A DNA stretch of 64,000 bases from Butyrivibrio proteoclasticus B316. Lineage in GTDB: Bacteria; Bacillota; Clostridia; Lachnospirales; Lachnospiraceae. The position numbers and the translations under genes are program-made. Below are positions 40,601 to 48,367 of this stretch, piece by piece; positions within the stretch are counted from its first letter, which is position 1; every line of letters starts with the position of its first letter. The notes beneath the pieces are model-generated. The model had not been told where the DNA came from, searched no databases, and was given only the letters and a program-made list of their open reading frames with translations. Location: contig NC_014389.1 in the NCBI RefSeq assembly GCF_000145035.1, positions 124,001-188,000 of the forward strand, read 5' to 3'.

Positions 40601-40879
40601 ATGAACAAAACAGAACTCATCGATGCTATGGCAAAAGCAACCGGACTTTCAAAGAAAGATGCTGGTAAGGCGCTTGATGCTCTTACAGGAACAGTTTCTA
40701 AGGAGCTTAAGAAGAAGGGTAAAGTTCAGCTTGTAGGTTTCGGCACATTCGAAACAGTTAAGAGAGCAGCTAGAACAGGTAAGAATCCTCAGACTGGCGC
40801 AGCTATCAAGATTCCTGCATCTATCGCGCCTAAGTTCAAGGCTGGTAAGGCTCTTAAGGATGCTGTTAACAAGAAGTAA
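40601..40879 (+). CDS. hup: HU-family nucleoid protein
   Basis: A 92-residue HU/IHF-family protein. ATG at 40601 (MNKTELIDAMAKATGLSKKD) with GGAGG 5 bases upstream; the frame from 40574 is a readthrough of the leader. All family parts are present: N-terminal helices, the strand VQLVGFGTFETVKRAAR, the arm with the conserved proline (GKNPQTGAAIKIPASIAPKF), and the C-terminal KAGKALKDAVN. It bends DNA and may assist recombination on the element; small serine recombinases of the Hin type often need HU, so a link to the cassette arrays is possible. It is one of the few plus-strand genes. Confidence 0.95.
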   Translation: MNKTELIDAMAKATGLSKKDAGKALDALTGTVSKELKKKGKVQLVGFGTFETVKRAARTGKNPQTGAAIKIPASIAPKFKAGKALKDAVNKK

Positions 40880-40950
40880 TTTTAGTTATTAACGAAAATG
40901 CTATACGAAAAGAAATCATAAACTCGATAAAACAATAAAGTGTTTACAAA

Positions 40951-40986
40951 GAGATAGATCTAGTGGCCCAGGTCTATCTCTTTTTT
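40951..40986 (+). terminator. Terminator of HU gene
   Basis: GAGATAGA/TCTATCTC stem then TTTTTT. Confidence 0.85.
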
Positions 40987-40988
40987 AT

Positions 40989-41027
40989 GCAAAAAGAAGC
41001 CGGCACTTTTGAGTGCCAGCTTCTTTT
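40989..41027 (-). terminator. Terminator of 41026 gene
   Basis: Minus-strand stem AAGAAGCTGGCACT/AGTGCCGGCTTCTT with T-run, convergent with the HU terminator. Confidence 0.85.
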
Positions 41028-42006
41028 AAGCATAAATATCATCTTCATATTCTGTTTTTAGCTGCAATGTAAGAACCATTGTCTGCACTTTTGTCAGCGC
41101 GGCAGCTCCAACCTTGAAATAGTTGATAGGAACTCCAATCTGCTGAAATTTTTTCTTATGCTCTATCTCCTTCCCGAGATAAGACATAAGCTCTTTTTGG
41201 TGCTCTTTTAAAAAGGCTACATTTGCATATTTAGACACTATTGGAATATCACATCTTATAAGCGAAAACCAGTCCTTGTCGCCGTTAAAATCAATTCTTG
41301 GGGCAGTGCCTACAAAATACGGAACTTCCTTTACCGGCTTTAGCTTATCTTCTACCATTTTTGGCAGTATGACCTGGTCCATAACTTTGATCGCCTCGTC
41401 AAGATCAATGGGCATTGGCAGTTTTCTTAAAGCCGCGGCCATTTCGGCAGAAACAATTTTAATCCCGGTACAGTCTCTTAAGGCAATCTTCCATACAGGA
41501 CCGCTAAGCCCCATAAATCCAGAATAGGAATAGATATCGCCCCATTCGGATTTTCGCTTATACATTTCATCTAGCGGGTATGGCCATGTAAGACCATAAT
41601 TTTCGTCATGCAGGTATGTGCAGTTCTGATCCCATGTTCCTCCCATGATCTCATTTTTCGCCTTGCTATAATATATATTATTGAAATTATCATTTTTATT
41701 ATAGTGTCTAGCCAAATAAAGCCTTTTGCCTGGTATCGCGTTTGTTTTTACCATATTGGCATAATCGGAAAATGTCATGATATTGCTTACTTCATAAGCC
41801 TGAAGTTCTCCGACCATGCGGCAGATCCTGCTTTTAAAGAAAATTGGTGCATCGCACCCAGCCTTAATGGTCTGATAAAGATTATCTTCTGCCCATTTTA
41901 CCGGATCTGCTACCAGATACACATCGCCAAAATACGGATGATCTACCTTTATACCCTTGGTTAGGGCCTTTTTGGTGGCATTTTCCAAGACCTTTTCATA
42001 ATACAT
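41026..42006 (-). CDS. Orphan protein (326 aa)
   Basis: ATG at 42006 (MYYEKVLENATKKALTKGIK) with AAAGGAAAG upstream. Soluble alpha/beta protein with many aromatics (YSYSGFMGLSGPVWKIALRD). A C-terminal amphipathic part follows (EHKKKFQQIGVPINYFKVG). I see no known motif. Single-gene unit with its own promoter motif and strong terminator. Confidence 0.62.
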   Translation of the reverse strand: MYYEKVLENATKKALTKGIKVDHPYFGDVYLVADPVKWAEDNLYQTIKAGCDAPIFFKSRICRMVGELQAYEVSNIMTFSDYANMVKTNAIPGKRLYLARHYNKNDNFNNIYYSKAKNEIMGGTWDQNCTYLHDENYGLTWPYPLDEMYKRKSEWGDIYSYSGFMGLSGPVWKIALRDCTGIKIVSAEMAAALRKLPMPIDLDEAIKVMDQVILPKMVEDKLKPVKEVPYFVGTAPRIDFNGDKDWFSLIRCDIPIVSKYANVAFLKEHQKELMSYLGKEIEHKKKFQQIGVPINYFKVGAAALTKVQTMVLTLQLKTEYEDDIYA

Positions 42007-42049
42007 GTTTTCTTTCCTTTCTTAACTGACATAAATAGCTGATATTCAA

Positions 42050-42104
42050 ATAATGGATTAGCCTGGACAAAATAAAAACCCGGCTGCATAACAACCGGGT
42101 TTTA
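42050..42104 (-). promoter_or_regulatory. Terminator-promoter unit upstream of 42006
   Basis: Stem AAAACCCGGTTG/CAGCCGGGTTTT, then TTTATTTTGT, 10 bp, CCATTATTTGAA; TGTCAGTTA follows. Confidence 0.65.
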
Positions 42105-42107
42105 AAA

Positions 42108-44882
42108 TTAAGCACTAAGTGGAGTATATGAGGTTTTCTTTGAAGTTGAGAATGTTGGATTATACTGCTTTCCAACAATATCAAATGCTTCCTGCAGGTA
42201 GTGGTTCTTGACAAGGTTCTCACCCTTACCAAATGCCGCATATGTACCGCTGATGTAAAGCTCGTCACGAGCTCTTGTAGCAGATACAAAGAGAAGTCTT
42301 CTTGTTTCCTCAGAAACTCTTGCCTGTGTCTGATATCTTGTGACAGTATTATAAACTACTGGCCACTCAAGTCCCTTTGATGAATGGGCTGTTGTAAGAA
42401 CAATACCAGGGTAGTTAGATACTCTTCTGTACTCTGTATCTTCTCCGTATAATGAGAAATCGATACAATACTGAAGGATTTCGCCATATTCCTTAGTCTC
42501 AAGTGACTCCTTGAATGCCTGAACTGTCTCATCGTCCATGGCAATAGAATCGATGAACTTCATAAGACCGTCCTTCTTTGCTGCAAGTGAAGCTGCATTT
42601 CTGATGTTCTCAGCTCTAACAATAATATTGTCTACAAGCTGCTGGATCTTCTGGTTAGGAAGATCCATGATGCATCCGCCAACTACAGCATTTGCCGCAA
42701 TAAGGGCATCCTTGGTATCAGCTGAATCTCCAAGCACTCTTACGAATGACAGTATTGCTCTGATACGGCTGTTTGTCATGAGCTTTTCAGGAGCAAGAAG
42801 CACTGTAGGAAGCTTATGCTTAGAAAGTGCATCTGCAAGTCTCTGAAGCTCTGCCTTAGTGTAGGCGATAACAGCAATCTGCTCAGGACGTCTTCCGTTA
42901 TCAAGCTGCTGTTTGATACTCTGTACGATCCAGTCATATTCATCATCTCTTGAATAGAATCCATTAACTACAACTCCTGCTCCTGAAGGTCTTGTAGCAA
43001 CAAGATCCTTTTCAACTTTCTCTTTATTAAGAGAATTGAGCTTATTTGCAAACTCGATGATCTCAGGAGTTGATCTGTGATTTTCCACAAGGAAGATATC
43101 CTGTACCTGTTCTCCGATGTAGCTTGCAAAGTTAATGATGTACTCAGGAGATGTCTCACGGAATCCGAAGATCGCCTGTGAGTCATCTCCTACAACCATA
43201 AGTGACTGGAATGTAGGAAGTGTCTTAAGGATCTTCAAAAGCTCGATCTGTCCCTCGTTAGAATCCTGGAACTCATCAACAATAATGTGCTTAAACAGGA
43301 ATCTGTTATTAAGGTAAGATGGATCAACTGACTCGAATACCTGGAAAGGAAGGATTTCCTGATCCACATACTCGATGAGATTTCTGTCCATGAGCTGCTG
43401 TGCATAAAGAGGATAAAGCTTGATTACCTCCATAAGTGCAACATCAGGAACGTCGCAGTTATAAGCTGCATCTCTTACATCTGAAGCAGTGATATTTGTA
43501 ATATCTCCGCCTCTCTGTTTGATCATTCTGAAGATCTCGCTGACAATAGCAAGAGCTCCCTTCTGGTGCTTCTGTCTTGAATTGTAGTAAAGGAATGACT
43601 CTCCCGTCCATGATGGGATAGGATGCTCGTTCATAAGACGAGCAATGATTCCATAACGTTCTACATCATCAATGATCTTAGGCTTTTTTGTATAACCAAG
43701 GTTAGCATAGTTATCGCCGATAACAAGGTCTCCAAAAGCATTGAAGGTACAGATGATCATGTCATCAAGATTTACTCTGTAGTTAAGCTTAAATGTCTCA
43801 ATACAAAGCTGGATACGGTCTCTCATCTCTTTAGCACCAGCATTGGTGAAAGTGATAAGAAGGATCTCTTCCGGTCTTACTCCCTGGTTAAGAAGGTTCC
43901 ATACGCGAAGTGCGGTTACCATTGTCTTACCAGCTCCGGCACCAGCATTAATACGCCAGAATCCGTTTGTAACATTTACGGCAGCAGTCTGTGCCTGAGT
44001 AAGCTTAAGATTTGAAATATCCTTTGTTGAAGCCTCTTCCTCGAGTCTGATAGGAGGAAGTGTGTACTGACAGATGTCATACTTAGGGCACTTTTCGCAA
44101 TCCTCTGCATGCATCTTTTCCTCGTCGATACCGGTGTTCATTACGGCAAAAGCATCTTCCATGAGCTTATCAAGCTCTGTAGGATGTCCCATGTAGCCCT
44201 CATCTGTAAGGCTTACGATGTTTCCACCGCCCTCGAAGAAGTCTGGGTTGAAGTTTTTACCGGCAAGACCGCTAATAACATCATCATTCTTCTGAAGGTA
44301 GTAGATAGAAGCTGTAATATTCTGATAACCAAGCTCTCGACCATAAAGGATCATAGAAAAGAGCTTAAGATCTCTTATAACAGCATTCTTTTTACCACTC
44401 TGAGTAAGATAAGGTCTTCCAACCTGGAAACGGACAAGCTCGATAGACTTTTTACTGTCATCGATAAAGCATACATCCGGTTTAACTTTTACAGACTGGC
44501 CATTCATTACGATAACTCCGCCTTCAAGGAAAGTTGCCTTTCTGGTTTCGCAGTTAAGATAACGCATAACTCTCTTGTGATCCCAGAGAAGATTCATCTG
44601 GCGCTGCTGAGTGTTCTTGTATCCACAGTCGTCATAACGGCTGTTAAGGTAGTCCATAATAGCCTCAGATCTTCTTTCTCCCCACTGGAGAGCCGCCTTA
44701 ATGCACTCCATGATAAGAGATTTTCTGTAATAGTTCTCGGGAAGGTTTGTATCCTTTGTCTCGAAAGTAAACTCACGTCCCTTATTGCACATATTTGCAT
44801 TTGTGAAAGCTGAAAAGCTCCATGCACTGTTCTGTGTTGCAGGTGCCTGAGCTACCTGTGTCTGTCCATTCATATTATTCAT
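42108..44882 (-). CDS. Cas4-like nuclease fused to UvrD/PcrA-type helicase
   Basis: A 924-residue protein. ATG at 44882 (MNNMNGQTQVAQAPATQNSA) with AAAGGAG upstream. Residues about 30-270 look like a PD-(D/E)XK nuclease of the Cas4/RecB kind: KPDVCFIDD...IELVRFQVG, and a late Cys set (CEKCPKYDICQY, with another Cys earlier) able to hold an iron-sulfur cluster. The SF1A helicase follows: Q motif LTQAQTAAV, Walker A GAGAGKT, FTNAGAKEMRDRI, Walker B IIVDEFQDSNEGQ, GDDSQAIFGFRE, and the C-terminal LTTAHSSKGLEWPVVY and RRLLFVSATRARDELY. Probable role: end processing or recombination of the element's DNA. Confidence 0.85.
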   Translation of the reverse strand: MNNMNGQTQVAQAPATQNSAWSFSAFTNANMCNKGREFTFETKDTNLPENYYRKSLIMECIKAALQWGERRSEAIMDYLNSRYDDCGYKNTQQRQMNLLWDHKRVMRYLNCETRKATFLEGGVIVMNGQSVKVKPDVCFIDDSKKSIELVRFQVGRPYLTQSGKKNAVIRDLKLFSMILYGRELGYQNITASIYYLQKNDDVISGLAGKNFNPDFFEGGGNIVSLTDEGYMGHPTELDKLMEDAFAVMNTGIDEEKMHAEDCEKCPKYDICQYTLPPIRLEEEASTKDISNLKLTQAQTAAVNVTNGFWRINAGAGAGKTMVTALRVWNLLNQGVRPEEILLITFTNAGAKEMRDRIQLCIETFKLNYRVNLDDMIICTFNAFGDLVIGDNYANLGYTKKPKIIDDVERYGIIARLMNEHPIPSWTGESFLYYNSRQKHQKGALAIVSEIFRMIKQRGGDITNITASDVRDAAYNCDVPDVALMEVIKLYPLYAQQLMDRNLIEYVDQEILPFQVFESVDPSYLNNRFLFKHIIVDEFQDSNEGQIELLKILKTLPTFQSLMVVGDDSQAIFGFRETSPEYIINFASYIGEQVQDIFLVENHRSTPEIIEFANKLNSLNKEKVEKDLVATRPSGAGVVVNGFYSRDDEYDWIVQSIKQQLDNGRRPEQIAVIAYTKAELQRLADALSKHKLPTVLLAPEKLMTNSRIRAILSFVRVLGDSADTKDALIAANAVVGGCIMDLPNQKIQQLVDNIIVRAENIRNAASLAAKKDGLMKFIDSIAMDDETVQAFKESLETKEYGEILQYCIDFSLYGEDTEYRRVSNYPGIVLTTAHSSKGLEWPVVYNTVTRYQTQARVSEETRRLLFVSATRARDELYISGTYAAFGKGENLVKNHYLQEAFDIVGKQYNPTFSTSKKTSYTPLSA

Positions 44883-44987
44883 GTTATTCTCCTTTGTTAT
44901 AAACTGACATTTTTTTTCGTTTATCAATAATAATTATTGAAAAAATAGAAATAAATAAAAACACCATCCATGCAGAATTACGGGCAA

Positions 44988-45018
44988 TAAAAATAGGAGA
45001 AGCTAAGCTTCTCCTATC
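44988..45018 (-). terminator. Terminator of the PARP gene
   Basis: Perfect stem ATAGGAGAAGC/GCTTCTCCTAT followed by TTTTATTG. Confidence 0.9.
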
Positions 45019-45025
45019 ATGTGAT

Positions 45026-46555
45026 TTAGACGAACTCAATAAGATATCTGATTGTCATGGCAGATTCATGGTAGAATACGATCTCATCTCGTACAAAAGA
45101 ATATGTAGTATCGTGCCCTGCATGATAGTGCAGACAGTCGAATCCGTTATTATCCATCCACTTCTGTGAGTAGTCTCTTACCAGATTTGCATTTGCTGAT
45201 TTACCATAGGCTGTCTCATATACTCCCATAAATCCGGCAGAGCCAGTACCGTCTGTATAACGGCGGCAGATAGAAGTATATCCAAATGACTTATCGGCAG
45301 AAAGGGCAAAATAAATACCCTGGCCAAAGGCCTTACCATTAATCTGAGCGTTAGGGTTAAGCTGAAGCGACTGGTTAATGATACTGATCCAGTTCTCAGT
45401 TCTTGAACCATGGAACAAAAGCTTTGTGCCCTTATTCTTTCTGGTCTTAACATAAGCATCAAACTTAGCGTTCTGAGCTGGATTATCAATTTTCCATACT
45501 TTTACAACTCTCTCCTTAAGTCCCTGAGATGCCTTATCAGCGTTAAACATTGTATCTTTAAGCTTTTTAACTTCCTCTTCTGTTGCTTCTGTAACAGTAA
45601 TACCAGGGAAAGCTCCGGTTACAACATTTTCTTTGTTTCCTTCTGCTGCCTTGATAGCAAATACAGCTTCCATTGAGCGGATAAGAGCATCCTCTCTGTC
45701 AATAATCTGTGAGTAGATCTCCTGCTGTTCCTCATCAGAACTGGCAACCTTAGCAAGGTAAGAAGCTACCGTCTGACCATGGTATGCATCAATACGTCTA
45801 GGTGCAAGAGCTAGAATCTTCCTAATCTTTGAGTTAAACTGATCAACATTTTTACTCTTACCAAGTGTATTCCAGATATCTCGGGCAGCCTGAATCTGCT
45901 CTTTTGTAAATGGCTGCTTCATCTGAAGCATTGTTGGGTCGAGCTGCTCAAAGATCATGTTCTGAGCAGCTTTAGAAAGAATGTTAAAAAGTTCCGATGC
46001 TGCATCGTGGTCTTTTACCACAACAGAGCTGATGTCCTGTCCTACTACATGGAATCTTGGGCGTTCAGGAAGATTTCTTACCATTACATCTGAGAAATCT
46101 TCATATCCTTCCTCAAGCTTTTCATAGTATGTAGCCCAGAATAGAATCGGATCCTGCTGATATGTTTCTCTCTTGATCTTATTAAGGTCAGTCTGCTCTG
46201 CTCCAATACGTCCCTTCGTTACCGAGAACGAAATTGTTCTTTCTCCCAGGCTGTGAGGAAGCATCTCATAAGAATCATATCTGTTTGATGCTGCATCAAC
46301 TCTCCTAAGCATTTTCCAAGGATATACCGTGGGCTTTAATCCCTCAAGATCTGAGTAAGAAACCTGCAGGCGGCTTCCACCGTGTTTTCCGATACTTTTG
46401 TCTATAACAACAGTTCTTGTTCCAACTTTTATGGTCATAGAACCGGGAAGAGCTACCCACTTCATAAGTTTTCCAACTTCCTGAAACAAGCCTCCTTCAG
46501 TTCCATCAAAATCAATCTTAACCTGTCCAGGTCCACTGATTGCAAGTGCTTCCAT
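45026..46555 (-). CDS. PARP-family ADP-ribosyltransferase with WGR-like region
   Basis: A 509-residue protein; ATG at 46555 after AAGGAG. The C-terminal 150 residues are a PARP catalytic domain with the full H-Y-E triad: His in LLFHGSR, Tyr in GKAFGQGIYFA, and Glu in RDEIVFYHESAMTIRYLIEF, matching the NEYIVY motif of human PARP1. A helical regulatory part (about 200-340; DPTMLQMKQPFTKEQIQAAR) precedes it. The region around ISFSVTKGRIGAEQTDLNKI...DPILFWATYYEKLEEGY resembles a WGR domain. It would transfer ADP-ribose from NAD, probably in response to DNA. PARPs are rare in bacteria. Single-gene unit with its own promoter and terminator. Confidence 0.87.
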   Translation of the reverse strand: MEALAISGPGQVKIDFDGTEGGLFQEVGKLMKWVALPGSMTIKVGTRTVVIDKSIGKHGGSRLQVSYSDLEGLKPTVYPWKMLRRVDAASNRYDSYEMLPHSLGERTISFSVTKGRIGAEQTDLNKIKRETYQQDPILFWATYYEKLEEGYEDFSDVMVRNLPERPRFHVVGQDISSVVVKDHDAASELFNILSKAAQNMIFEQLDPTMLQMKQPFTKEQIQAARDIWNTLGKSKNVDQFNSKIRKILALAPRRIDAYHGQTVASYLAKVASSDEEQQEIYSQIIDREDALIRSMEAVFAIKAAEGNKENVVTGAFPGITVTEATEEEVKKLKDTMFNADKASQGLKERVVKVWKIDNPAQNAKFDAYVKTRKNKGTKLLFHGSRTENWISIINQSLQLNPNAQINGKAFGQGIYFALSADKSFGYTSICRRYTDGTGSAGFMGVYETAYGKSANANLVRDYSQKWMDNNGFDCLHYHAGHDTTYSFVRDEIVFYHESAMTIRYLIEFV

Positions 46556-46600
46556 TTTTATTCTCCTTCCATTATATCTGACATTAAAATGTTTATGTTC

Positions 46601-46668
46601 TAATAATGGTTTGCATTGGAGAAAATAAAAACATGCATAAAAATAGCCCGCGCATTGCGCGAGCTATT
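46601..46668 (-). promoter_or_regulatory. Terminator-promoter unit upstream of the PARP gene
   Basis: Stem ATAGCTCGCGC/GCGCGGGCTAT with T-run, then TTTATTTTCT, 10 bp, CCATTATTAGAA; TGTCAGATA follows. Confidence 0.62.
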
Positions 46669-46694
46669 GTGTTTACTGCTTAATCTTCATCAAA

Positions 46695-47024
46695 TTACAT
46701 AACCATAAGTTCTTTAGCATAGTCAGCAAGTGATATATCCGTGCTGGCCAGATTAGCAGCTCTTACAGCAGCAAAATATTTAACAAGACTATCATGGTTT
46801 ATCAAAGCAATTTCTGCCGGGCTGTTACTATCTCGAGATAACTCGTTTACAATATCCAGCAAGTTGCTTAAAGTGCTATCATAATTGACCACTTCGTTAT
46901 TGCCCTTAAGAATTTCGCTAAAGGTATATGATTTTTTCAAAACATTCATGATTGACTGCATGTCCTTATTTCCTGTTATAGAGGAGTATGCCGCAATAAT
47001 ACTTTTTACCCTGTATTCATTCAT
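46695..47024 (-). CDS. Small helical partner of the DUF3990 protein (109 aa)
   Basis: ATG at 47024 (MNEYRVKSIIAAYSSITGNK) with AAGGAGG upstream, overlapping the end of the DUF3990-like gene by 8 bp. Helical, no membrane segment, ending LADYAKELMVM. Small proteins such as DUF3791 are often coded beside DUF3990 genes, and this may be such a partner, but the sequence match is not clear. Confidence 0.55.
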   Translation of the reverse strand: MNEYRVKSIIAAYSSITGNKDMQSIMNVLKKSYTFSEILKGNNEVVNYDSTLSNLLDIVNELSRDSNSPAEIALINHDSLVKYFAAVRAANLASTDISLADYAKELMVM

Positions 47025-47520
47025 TTTTAAACACCTCCTTCGGTTTGCATCTTTCATGAAGTTCACTAGCTATAATCTTCTCCGTCTTAAAACAATATTG
47101 GCAATATTCTGCTTTCCTTGAGCGAACTATGGCGAGTGTTTCAAAGACGCTCAATTTTCCAAGATAATATGCTTCGAGTGCATCTGATATTTCGGCTGCA
47201 GTACTATCGGCCATTCGGTCATACACGAGATCAAATTCGTTTTCCTCTTTTTTATACCGACAATTTACTACAAAATCCAACCATTCTTTATCGTACCGAG
47301 TCAATGATTTAATTTTATAATTAAGAGTGTCCGCTAAAAGAGTATCCCTAATCTCATATGTATAGACATACCCATGATTATTCTGCCTTGCGGTAGCCCA
47401 TTTGACAGCCTGTTCGTAATCCCTTGTAAGATATATTCCCTTTCCGAAATCCTTTCCTTCGCGGCATTTAGATAGAGCCGGCCTGTCAAAGAGAGCATCA
47501 CTTCCGTGATATAAAATCAT
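47017..47520 (-). CDS. DUF3990-like, ADP-ribosyltransferase-fold protein
   Basis: A 167-residue protein; ATG at 47520 after AAGGAAG. The opening MILYHGSDALFDRPALSKCR, then GKDFGKGIYLTRDYEQAVKW, is the DUF3990 signature and parallels the HGS...GxGIYF core of ADP-ribosyltransferases. No clear catalytic Glu is seen at the end, so activity is uncertain. It lies next to a true PARP gene, giving two proteins with related folds in 2.5 kb. It may act as a toxin-like or regulatory enzyme with its small downstream partner. Confidence 0.7.
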   Translation of the reverse strand: MILYHGSDALFDRPALSKCREGKDFGKGIYLTRDYEQAVKWATARQNNHGYVYTYEIRDTLLADTLNYKIKSLTRYDKEWLDFVVNCRYKKEENEFDLVYDRMADSTAAEISDALEAYYLGKLSVFETLAIVRSRKAEYCQYCFKTEKIIASELHERCKPKEVFKNE

Positions 47521-47559
47521 TTTATCTTCCTTTCTTATCTATCATTAATTTATGTATAT

Positions 47560-47582
47560 AATATGTCTTGTCTTAGATAAAA
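47560..47582 (-). promoter_or_regulatory. Bipartite promoter-like motif upstream of 47520
   Basis: ATTTTATC, 10 bp, ACATATTATAT; TGATAGATA follows before AAGGAAG. Confidence 0.45.
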
Positions 47583-47636
47583 TAAGAATGGTTAACTATA
47601 TTATAGCAAATAGCGTCAAATAAGCAATTTAAGCAT

Positions 47637-47662
47637 AAAAATAAGCGCATCCTTGCGCCTAT
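47637..47662 (-). terminator. Terminator of 47659 gene
   Basis: Stem GGCGCA-AGGA-TGCGC then TTATTTTTATG on the minus strand. Confidence 0.75.
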
Positions 47663-48309
47663 TCAAATTCTGTAGCATATGGAAGTAAAGTGCAATTCAA
47701 AGTATGATAATCACCCTTTATATCAACTTTTAAAATCTCCCCTTCTTTCCCTGTAACCGTTGCCCATTCAGTATATTTATCGCTATATACTTCCTCTGTT
47801 TCTTCGTTCGTTACTTTAAGGGAAACGAGATTGCCGGTAACATCGAGCGCTTCTGTAAAATCAGTAAGGCACTCATATACATCATCACTTAGCTTCATAT
47901 CATGCCATTCTCCATCAGACCAGCTCTTTAATTCTATTTCACTTAATTTATACTGATCCTTGAACTTGCCATTTTCGTACCTGCCCATGTAGATATCATC
48001 TGTTCCATCCTGGGAGTAATAATATGTGATGTCTTTTGCTTTGATAATAACTGTATATGTATCAGATGAAATAATCTCAGAAAATCTAAGGGCAAGTCTT
48101 GAAGCTTCCTCGGGTTCTTTTGAAATTTCATCCTTGGAGATTTCTGCAGGAGCTACATCAACAGTTTCTTCTTTAGCGTTCTTATTAAAGAGCTTGCCAA
48201 AGTCGATAGGATTCCAAAACTGTGCAAGAAAAAGAAAAGCATAAAGAGCTACAAAACCTACGGCAACAAAAAGGATCTTCAGTTTTGTGGGGATTTGAAT
48301 TTTTTTCAT
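47659..48309 (-). CDS. Membrane-anchored protein (216 aa)
   Basis: ATG at 48309. Residues about 9-30 form a single N-terminal span (LKILFVAVGFVALYAFLFLA). After an acidic linker the outer part is a strand-rich domain with Tyr repeats (YTVIIKAKDITYYYSQDGTD) ending LLPYATEFE. Last gene of a five-gene run (53844-47659) in which every product has an N-terminal membrane segment or signal peptide. Not recognised. Confidence 0.62.
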   Translation of the reverse strand: MKKIQIPTKLKILFVAVGFVALYAFLFLAQFWNPIDFGKLFNKNAKEETVDVAPAEISKDEISKEPEEASRLALRFSEIISSDTYTVIIKAKDITYYYSQDGTDDIYMGRYENGKFKDQYKLSEIELKSWSDGEWHDMKLSDDVYECLTDFTEALDVTGNLVSLKVTNEETEEVYSDKYTEWATVTGKEGEILKVDIKGDYHTLNCTLLPYATEFE

Positions 48310-48328
48310 CTTTGTTTCCCTTTATATT

Positions 48329-48359
48329 AAAACAGGCCGGAATAAATCCCAGCCCGTTT
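48329..48359 (-). terminator. Hairpin after 48368 gene
   Basis: Minus strand GGGCTGGG/CCGGCC-type stem followed by TGTTTTAATAT; moderate quality. Confidence 0.5.
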
Positions 48360-48367
48360 CATTTATA

